In this document: piece after piece, positions 56,495 through 64,000 of the stretch
Layout of the letters: each line of letters begins with the position of its first letter
How positions within the stretch are numbered: the stretch's first letter is position 1
Assembly (NCBI RefSeq): GCF_032854445.1
Contig: NC_088300.1
Coordinates: 31,787,608 to 31,851,607, forward strand
Reading direction: 5' to 3'
DNA length: 64,000 bases
Source: Liolophura sinensis
Lineage: Eukaryota; Mollusca; Polyplacophora; Chitonida; Chitonidae
Made by a program: the position numbers and the translations under genes
Notes under the pieces: generated by a model
What the model saw: the letters and a program-made list of their open reading frames with translations, nothing else
Database searches by the model: none
What the model was told of the DNA's origin: nothing

Positions 56495-59400
56495 TCATTT
56501 AAATCAAGGTTGCAAAAGAAGCACATGTGACAATTTCCAAGATATGTAAAGTTTAACAGACTGAACATTAGTTTGAGAGCTTTACTTGAAGGTGCACTTT
56601 TTTGGCGAATTTGAAAATTTTAAATTGTAACATTGAATGCTCTATCAATGACGTATGAACGGTCAAGCCATGCACGTGATCACATGGAAAAATGTCATCG
56701 TAAAAACACGGGCTTTTCTGATAAGAATGAAGAGACAATGCAAAGGTTATTCAACATGACTGTGTTTACTCCTACACACAGAATGTTCACGTTGCACGTT
56801 GAGATTTTCAGAACGTTTCAGTTCCCGCCGTGGTAGAGTGGTTAGAGTGCTACAGCGCAGCATAATGACTCAGGGCCCGCACACAAATGCGGTCTCGGCC
56901 GTACGTCGGAAGGTCTTGCAGCAACCTGCGAATGGTCGTGAGTTTCGTCGGGGCTCTGCCCGTTTCCTCCCACCCTAATGCTGGCCGCCGTCGTATATAT
57001 GAAATATTCTGTGGGAAGATCTGTCAACAACCTTCGGATGGTCGTGCGTTTTCCCCTTGCTTGGGTCGTCGCATAAGTGAAATATTCTTGTCTGCGAAAA
57101 ATATATTCTGGTGTTATTAAAGATAATCGCTGGTGCAAGTACATATAAGATGTGATACTGTTTTCGCATGGGAATAACCGCTCTGTGCATATTCCTCTGT
57201 TGTTGTGCGGTGTTTCATGTCGCGACTTTTAGTTACCCTTATTGACTCGTTCACTTATTGCTACAGCATTGATTTGACCATGCGTGCCACTCAACCGGTC
57301 TAATTTGAAAATATGAACCTAATCAATCCAAGCATGCGGTCGACCGTGAAAGGATGTTGAGTATATGTTTTCGGAAGTTTGTACACCCTTTCTGTTTGAA
57401 CAGTTGCCCTTTCCATTCGGCCAAGCTCGTTAAGATCTCAAGATTGCATCATTATTCACATATTTTTTCTAAAACTGGAAGTAAAACAACAAGTATACAA
57501 TGACGGGTAAAAAACGACGGGACCGTAATTAGTGTGGTTTGCGGGTGAGTGCCGAATACCAGGAGAGTGCGATTAGCATCACGTGTGGAGTTTCTATGTC
57601 TGACGGACACGACAGCTTTCCAAGCAGAGCTCGACACCAGTCGTCTGTTCTTTTTTTTTTTTTTTTTTTCTCCGCCGATCACTCCAATATGTTGCCATTC
57701 TTGATGGACCTTTTACAAGGAAAACGTAAAGTTTTGCCTAAATGATATTTTCTGTCGTCACAGACTGGGCCGTGTAGTGTTGATGGAGAGGAAGGCTGAG
57801 CAATTGGGCTTATTTCTTTTTTCCCTATCCCATTAGAGAGCCACGAATCCACAGGGCAACAAGATGAGGTATCTAAAATTTGCTATAAAAACAACACTGA
57901 TGCAAACTGCCAGACCGCATCACTTTTCGCACGTGTTAAATAGTCTGGGAATTACCCTAACTTAGCGACGCTTATCCGGTAGGGGGCGCACCTGTCCCTG
58001 CCACTTCGCCGCCTCTGACATGGCGAATTAATTTGCTACAGAGTCGAAGAAACCCAAGCTCGGCATTTAGACTCGTGCGTTTCCGTTATAGTGGTCATTA
58101 CACACGGAGAATGGATCGCTCGATTCCGCAATTACTGTCGGAGACAATGTCGGTGGAGTCAGTGATATCCTAAATCTCTTCCTGTTCCCTTATCCGCTGC
58201 ACCGTTAAGATTTTCCAAACAAACGACGCACTTAAACCGTTGAAAACCGGATCCAAGGGTTGCTGGTCACCTCTCGGCCCCCCAAGTGCCACCGGCAAGG
58301 GCCTTGCCCAAACGGACCTCACCAGGCCGCCTGATGGCACTCAGCTCGGATTCAATGTGTCAGAGTATAGACTTTAACATATCTTCTCAGTGAGTCGTCT
58401 CGCGTTGGGATTGTCTGCCTCACTTTGGCTCCACGGTCGATAAACTAAATAGAAAAACAAGCCCCAGTTAGATTAGGTTCTGTCTGACAATTTTAGTTTG
58501 TTTTACTAGGCGGAATCTCGCCTCGGCAGCGACCGTTTCACACCCCGATCAAGATAAAAGGATGCGAACATCCGAGACAAGCGATATTTCCTGTCACCCA
58601 GTTTAGAGATTTTGAAGAAACAATATCTGATGTATAGCATGCTGTCTTGTGACACGGCAGAACGTCGAGATGCAGACATACAGACAGATCACCGGGGACA
58701 AATGAGGCTGCGTCTCAAGTTCCGTAAAGATCACCGCGTGCTGTTTCCGGGAACAGTGGGCATGCGTGTGTCGACAATCAGCTGGTCACGTGACAAAGAA
58801 TGCCATCCAAGACGTCAAGCTCGAGTGTTAATCAACGACACGCTTCATCCTGAAGTTGCAGTGCTGAGCATAAAATCACAATCAATAACAAGTTTTCCAA
58901 TTATGCTTTTCTAGACATCCACATTCTGTCTGATGTACAAAGAGAGGAGGAAAAAGAAGATAACGAGGACTTTTGTTGCAACTGATAAAAAGTCGCTTGA
59001 CAACAGAAACATTTGAACAAGCTTAAGCAGTTCATTAATAGACCTATTTTACAATATATGCTAAACATTGAGTCGAGAAACGCTGATTCACGGTCTAGTT
59101 CCAGTCACGTTTTCACAAACATCTATATATAAAGAATTTGGGCTTAAATTCAGTGAAATTCCTTCACCTTTTAGATTTCTAAATATTGTTATCCTCAGAC
59201 GAAAGATAACAAGGATACGTAGTATCAAATACTTATTAGAGACAATTGTAAGCGAATTAAATACGATACGATGACTGTACTTCAATAAGCAATATGCACT
59301 GACAGGCGTATTAATGTGTTTTGTTGATTTCCGTGACAATAAATGATTTATATAAACCTTCGTTTGACTTCAAATGTTGACATGTTCGTAGTAACAAGTT

Positions 59401-62400
59401 TTGCATCATGCTAGTAAAATGTGTTGACAGGTGATAAAAGGGATTCAATTCAACAGAAAATACAAACTTGTTTTTTAAGGGAACAAAATACGTTAAAACC
59501 ATGTGTATACATCATCTGTGCGCTTTGAAAATTTCAAGCGCATTCTATGTTTTGTTACACTGAAGGAATATATAGGTGACAGCTATGTGACAATAATTAA
59601 GAGCTTCGGGAAATTACGACAAATCATTCATTGTTTTAAGGAACGACTCAAGTCACTCTTATACAATTCCCGTCGCAAATCTGCACGTGTCACATGCATT
59701 TTCTGGAGAATCCTAAAGGCGAGGAACTGGTTGGTTTTAATTTATTCTTATTGAAGTAATCTTAGTTTGTCGATCACGTATATTTATTTTTACAAAACTG
59801 TAAGCAACGTGGAAAATAAACGTTTTGTGACAGACCATTTATCCATGCGTTCTTAACGCACTTTCATTACATTATATATATAATATAATGTAATTATGAA
59901 TTTCATGTTCGTTTCATCCAAATTTAAATGTAATTTATATGTTTTTGTAATACATTAATTTTGTGTATTTAATTAATAAAATTATTTATTGCTTTATAGT
60001 TGTATTTTCGGTTGATGTCCCAAGACTATCAACCATCCTAATCTATACCCTTGATTTTGAAGCATATAGGTTAAATGTATAAAATATCAAATCAGATGAT
60101 TCTGCAAAGAACGGTATTTGGAACAAAGTATATTTTGTTTGGAAAGAGATACGGTTAACAGTGAGGATCAAACGATGCACATGTATCCTCACCTGTATGC
60201 GATCCTCAGGTAAATCGATTTTTAGAGCCAACACTTCCCGGGCATAGAGGTCTGGGTAATGAGCGTCTTGGAAAGCTTTCTCCAGTTCATCTAATTGATA
60301 GCTGGTAAAAATTGTCCTGAAAGAAAGAGAAAGAAGAAAAGATTTTTTAAACTCGGCTTTGAGTTTGCTGGAACAAGCACGCACATTAAGCTCAGCTGAT
60401 TACATGATTATTGTTTTTCTATTTCAGTTACTAGCATATAAGTATCTATTCTTCTGTCACTGCGGTGACTTAGAGATGAATAAAGGGTACAGCTGACATA
60501 TTCTTGTGTTGTTTTTTTTTTTAATTTTTGCTAATTATTTCAAAGGTAAAAGGCCGTTACGATTTATATTCAAATACAGATTATATAAAATATATAAACA
60601 TATACGTTGGGTCTCTGTGTGTATGTCAAGACATGCAATGTGCATAATTTGGAAAGCTTAATACAGAAAAAAAAAATTCAAAGCATAGAAATTGATGTTG
60701 TGTATAATATACAGCCCATATGTAACTCAAACAACGATTAAAGTATGGTGACAGTGTGGTGTGAAGGAGTACCGCACACACACGTTATAGTGGAAACTTT
60801 ACTCACAGTTCATGAAGCCCAGGGATTGCCCTGAAGCAATTATAAATACCAAAATTTCGAAATTAAAATGTCAATGAAGGCCTACAAAGTTGTTGTCATT
60901 TACATGTACTATAATGTTGTCACATGGACGGTAAATTTATGCCAGAAATCCAACATGGCGAGCAAATGACGCCGATTTCTGACAAAGAAATAAATAAGGC
61001 CAAGAAAGAAGGGAACAAAACAACAACGCGATAACTGGCTTATAAAGGCCTAGACTAATTACATGATCCGGCTTAAATAAAGAATATCCCGGTTTCTGTC
61101 AGCTGAATGGATTGTTACAATAAATCATTGATCAGTCATAACTGTCACATTGAAGAGGGGGAGGAGGAATGGATAAACTAACAGCCGTATTCTTCAAATA
61201 TTTTTTTTCTTTTTTCCCTTGATTTTGGAACTAATGATCACTGTTGTCTGCGGGATTCAGCCAATCTGACAGGACGTGATCTGTCTCCAGACGTTTGATC
61301 ACTGGACTCTCAAGTCCTCGTGACTGCAAAAATGACAGCGAGACGGAACTGTCAAACTGGAGAAGAGCGTATCGTAGTTGCTCCGTACCCGCGCGGCCAC
61401 CGCCCTACAAACAACTAATTACAAACGTATAAGAATAAACATCGGTCTGGAGGGGGAAAGGGCCATTAATTACAGAGCGAGTAAAGATCTGGCTCGTTGA
61501 TCGACTGTGTTCCGGAGACCGCAGTTCCCCTGGACTTGACTGACGGTCGCTAATTGATCCCGGACAAGGGCTATAGGTGGCGGAGATGAGCGCCGTACGC
61601 TGACGTCTAATCGATGACTCGGTGCGAGTCCGCGCCTTCGCTCAGCTCCGTCCCGCGGTGCCGCCGAGTGCGACGCTCCGTGGATGCCGTATCGGCCATC
61701 GGCAGCTCGCCAAGGCTGAACCAAGGGCGGCGCGTAAGCCCGGCCAGCCACGCTCCCCGTACCTGCGAAAACGACCTCTCTATCTTAATTAAGAACTCGT
61801 TTCCCTCCCCGTCAATTAGAGCATCCTCACAGAGTGCGACATGGTGCTCAATACAGACAAATGAAACAGTAATGACTGTCCGTACTCTTCCATTTTGCTA
61901 CATCACCGACTGGCTTCTCACGAGACCGACTGGGCCATTACGCACGTGACTTCACCTGATAGGCAGAGCACCTCTCCCTAATTACAGAAACACAATACAC
62001 CTCATATTGTCAATACACCTGTACCATTTACAGCAAAAAGACTATTCGATATAAGTATTGATTTGTAACACTGCTAAAGATTGCTATCAACTGAAGATGA
62101 CCTCCATCCCCCTCCTCCAAAAAAATAAACAAAATGTTCTTGAATTACAGTATATGTTTCCATTTTAAAGATACTTTGTACCGTTTTTACTCCATATAGT
62201 TGTATTGTTCACGAAAAAAATCCAAATGTCTACGGAAGAAACAGGAAGGATTTTCCTATTTTCACAATAACGGCTCCATTCTTTAAAGAATAAAGAAGCA
62301 GCACATTTCACCGCCGATTATACATATCTAACGTCGGGTTAATATCAATACTGCCATTTTGCAAAAAGGCATTGAAAAAAGGAAAAACGACCAGGCAAGT

Positions 62401-62580
62401 AACGCTGAAAAAAATATCAATAGCCTCTCAAAACATACATTGCCTCTTCAGAAGTCTGGAGAATATAATACCTTTTTTATAATACATTCTCTTACCTGTG
62501 TCGCCTTTTCTTTCGAAGTTTCTGTTTATTGTGAGAAGGATCAGATGGCCGAGAAGGGGATGTCATTTCGTGCTCCATGC
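54564..62580 (-). CDS. Vsx: Vsx/Chx10-type homeobox transcription factor, 3' four exons
   Basis: Visual system homeobox proteins are nuclear paired-class factors that specify retinal and interneuron cell types. Four exons on the - strand: 62580-62496, 60316-60193, 55317-55137 and 54856-54564; they join in phase and end with TGA at 54566-54564, giving about 227 codons. They encode a basic RKKRRHR lead-in, the homeodomain, the CVC domain directly after it and an OAR-like [16 protein letters not shown] near the C-terminus. The combination of homeodomain and CVC domain ([20 protein letters not shown] to SCAPWLLG) is unique to Vsx1/Vsx2/CEH-10 proteins. The N-terminal exon(s) were not found and probably lie beyond 64000. 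Whether this is the Vsx1 or Vsx2 counterpart is open. Confidence 0.93.
55137..55317 (-). CDS. Vsx: Vsx exon with homeodomain helix 3 and CVC domain
   Basis: 181 bp. Begins [12 protein letters not shown] with glutamine at homeodomain position 50, then [20 protein letters not shown] to NSCAPWLLG. In the vertebrate CVC domain I recall a cysteine where this protein has the first E of EKEWG's last three residues (KCWG versus KEWG). Confidence 0.95.
56419..56494 (+). repeat. (AT)n microsatellite
   Basis: About 38 uninterrupted AT dinucleotides. Confidence 0.95.
56822..57006 (+). mobile_element. SINE-A, shortened
   Basis: Head (GTGGTTAGAGTGCTACAGCG, CATAATGACTCAGG), a deletion over the B box, then CGGCCGTACGTCGGAAGGTC and the 3' module up to GAAATATTCT. 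Confidence 0.8.
57007..57085 (+). mobile_element. Second partial SINE-A, head to tail
   Basis: GTGGGAAGATCTGTCAACAA, GGATGGTCGTGCGTTTTCCC and GCATAAGTGAAATATTCTTG directly after the previous copy, lacking head and tail. Confidence 0.75.
57976..57989 (+). promoter_or_regulatory. CTCF-like motif in Vsx intron
   Basis: CCGGTAGGGGGCGC fits 13 of 14 positions of the CTCF core consensus CCASYAGRKGGCRS. CTCF occurs across bilaterians. A single match is only suggestive. Confidence 0.4.
59867..59893. repeat. AT-rich perfect hairpin
   Basis: Arms TTACATTATAT and ATATAATGTAA (11 bp each) around a 5-bp loop. May be a chance result of AT richness. Confidence 0.5.
60193..60316 (-). CDS. Vsx: Vsx exon with homeodomain helices 1-2
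   Basis: 124 bp, acceptor TTTCAG, donor GTGAGG. Encodes [20 protein letters not shown] and [20 protein letters not shown] plus Q. The intron after codon 46 of the homeodomain is at the place typical of paired-class genes. Confidence 0.95.
60317..62495 (-). other. Vsx intron before the homeodomain core
   Basis: 2.2 kb. The middle (about 61240-61980) is clearly richer in G+C and CpG than its surroundings and includes repeated TAATTA/TAATTG sites; no coding potential is credible there. Confidence 0.6.
61056..61984. promoter_or_regulatory. Candidate enhancer: homeodomain-site cluster in CpG-rich intron DNA
   Basis: TAATTA at 61056, 61416, 61467 and 61979, TAATTG at 61551, TTAATTAA at 61785 and CAATTA at 61813 (the complement of TAATTG). 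Seven core homeodomain sites lie within 930 bp; the last six fall within 570 bp of otherwise GC-rich sequence. Vsx proteins bind TAATT-type sites, so auto-regulation is possible. Confidence 0.4.
62496..62580 (-). CDS. Vsx: Vsx exon with basic start of the homeodomain
   Basis: 85 bp, preceded by TTTCCACAG and followed by GTAAGA. It encodes [18 protein letters not shown] and then LRKKRRHR. It starts with two bases of a split codon, so at least one coding exon precedes it. Arginine 5 of the homeodomain is split by the following intron. Confidence 0.85.
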
Positions 62581-64000
62581 CTGTGGAAAGTGAGATACAT
62601 ATAAGACACTTTAATATACAGGATAATTTAAGCAGTTAAATAATAATAAAATTCATAGGTAATAGATGTTAAGAATATTTGAAAACGGAGAGAAATGTAT
62701 TAACATGAACAGTTAAATTAAAACTCTGTGGTAAATTGACAAGAGGCCGTATTTCACTAATTTCTCTGGTTTTACTCTATAGGCGGTACGTCTTTAATTA
62801 TATACAAGATATATTATCTTATGTATGATCTTATTATTTATTTAATTATTTCCTTCAAATAATGCTGTTCGTATGGCTTTCACTAAGAAATCATCTAGAC
62901 TTCTAGGCCAACAACGTCTTGCCAGTCAGCTGTGTCTGGCCCCCTGCTTTGCCCGAGTGTGTATATGTATATACTATTACTGCTAGCAGCCTCTTTATTC
63001 CTGAAGATGGTTTCATAAAAACCTAAATATAGAAACAAACATGAAGCCCATGTCGAATTTCAGAGTGGTAACATTTAGTCTACTACTTTTATATGAGCTC
63101 TTGAAGATTAATTTGATTTTTGAAAGGATTGAGTTCTTTGTGTTTAATGCAATTCGTTTCACTGTATATAGTTGAAGATAAGGGTGAAACTGGATAATGT
63201 TGATTCTGATATGGACTGCAGACTCGGTTTGGATCCAGTAAACAGGTGCCCTCCGTGTGAACATGGACAAACGCCTTGATCTCGCGAGACCGGGTAAGAT
63301 GGCGTATCGGTTGTCAGTGCTGATTGGCTCAATTAGTGACAATACTCCGCCAGGATGACTAGCCCCTAGAGACCACTCGTTAGCGTAAAGCGATACTCTA
63401 ATGGCAAATCAGTTTGCTTATTTCCGCAACCCACAATTTACCTGTTGAGGCTGGAGAGAAATTGACCCCGTACTTTTCCAGACCATATCTCATATTTCTA
63501 TATTTCTATACACATGAGTAAGGATCAATGCAACATTCATCAAATTGCATGTGAGGCGATACTATACCTAACTGTAAAGAGAAAATGAAAAACGGGATAT
63601 ATTGCAATTTTACCTATGTATGTAGCGTAGACTTCCACACTGGTAACCATGAATGATTAAGGCTTAACACCACACTGACGTATGGACATATTGGTAACGA
63701 AAATAATATGCTACATACGTCATTCCAGTAAGTACCATACAGAATAAACGCGCCCATTATTGGAAGTCTTTATGCACATGCCTACGACAAGGACCTCACA
63801 AAAGTGTCTGCATTATGAATACAATTTACATAAGAGGAAACGGTAAAAAATATATAGCTACTGAGACATTTAGTACCTGGGGCCGATGGCACAAAGACAT
63901 TTCTGACTTGTCAAAATTTAAAACCTTTCCGAAAAGCTCGTTTTTGTGGTACTGAAAGTTCAAATTTGGGTACATTTGTCTTAGGACAACACTGGTGAAG
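62581..64000. other. Probable Vsx 5' intron, nothing coding recognised
   Basis: AT-rich; carries a motif at 62729-62800 shared with 24881-24984. No N-terminal Vsx exon (for example an octapeptide-like segment) was seen on the - strand. Confidence 0.5.

Larger units (their letters stand above)
55318..60192 (-). other. Vsx intron between homeodomain exons
   Basis: 4.9 kb. Contains an (AT)n run (56419-56494), two SINE-A pieces (56822-57085), a T-run (57650-57669), a GC-richer block (57960-58600) and a hairpin (59867-59893). Open frames in it show no resemblance to known proteins. Confidence 0.6.

Noticed and set aside
58612-58914. 100-codon open frame in a Vsx intron
   Set aside because: No homology recognised and no splice or start context; likely chance.
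61614-61949. 111-codon open frame in the CpG-rich Vsx intron block
   Set aside because: GC-rich DNA has few stops; the product is Arg/Ser-rich without any recognisable domain.

Overview
This is animal (metazoan) nuclear DNA. Genes are split by short GT-AG introns, intergenic space is AT-rich, and tRNA-derived SINEs, minisatellites and microsatellites are abundant. The gene set (ATG2, a WAP-domain protein, two ApoD/Lazarillo-like lipocalins, a Vsx homeobox gene) and the repeat style suggest a lophotrochozoan, most likely a mollusc. The species cannot be fixed from the sequence alone.

Layout. (1) 1-22.4 kb, + strand: the 3' three quarters of an autophagy gene, ATG2. I could trace 31 coding exons whose phases join without a break into 1545 codons plus stop; the N-terminal part lies upstream of the window. 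The LIR-type and YFS motifs and the ATG_C region are present. (2) 22.4-28.4 kb: gene-poor, with a decayed Crypton-type tyrosine recombinase (DUF3504/KIAA1958-like) on the - strand sitting inside a ~50-bp tandem array, then three SINEs close together. (3) 28.4-30.2 kb, - strand: a four-exon gene for a 158-residue secreted WAP protein. (4) 30.2-36.7 kb: no gene found; a ~2 kb minisatellite of 45-bp units (32.5-34.5 kb) and SINEs. (5) 36.7-49.7 kb, + strand: two tandem lipocalin genes with matching intron phases and an identical 231-bp fourth exon; the first has an extra C-terminal hydrophobic exon that looks like a GPI-anchor signal. (6) 49.7-54.5 kb: SINE cluster, mostly - strand, no gene. (7) 54.5-62.6 kb, - strand: four 3' exons of a Vsx/Chx10-type paired-class homeobox gene (homeodomain, CVC domain, OAR-like motif); its first exon(s) lie beyond the window or were not recognised. 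Its introns hold GC/CpG-rich blocks, one with a dense cluster of homeodomain core sites and one with a CTCF-like motif.

The genes do not form one pathway: ATG2 is a housekeeping lipid-transfer protein, the WAP protein and lipocalins are extracellular, and Vsx is a developmental regulator. The most unusual items are the Crypton remnant inside a tandem array, the lipocalin pair that differs in membrane anchoring, the coding-period minisatellite, the CpG-rich TAAT cluster in the Vsx intron, and SINE tails that abut several ATG2 splice acceptors.
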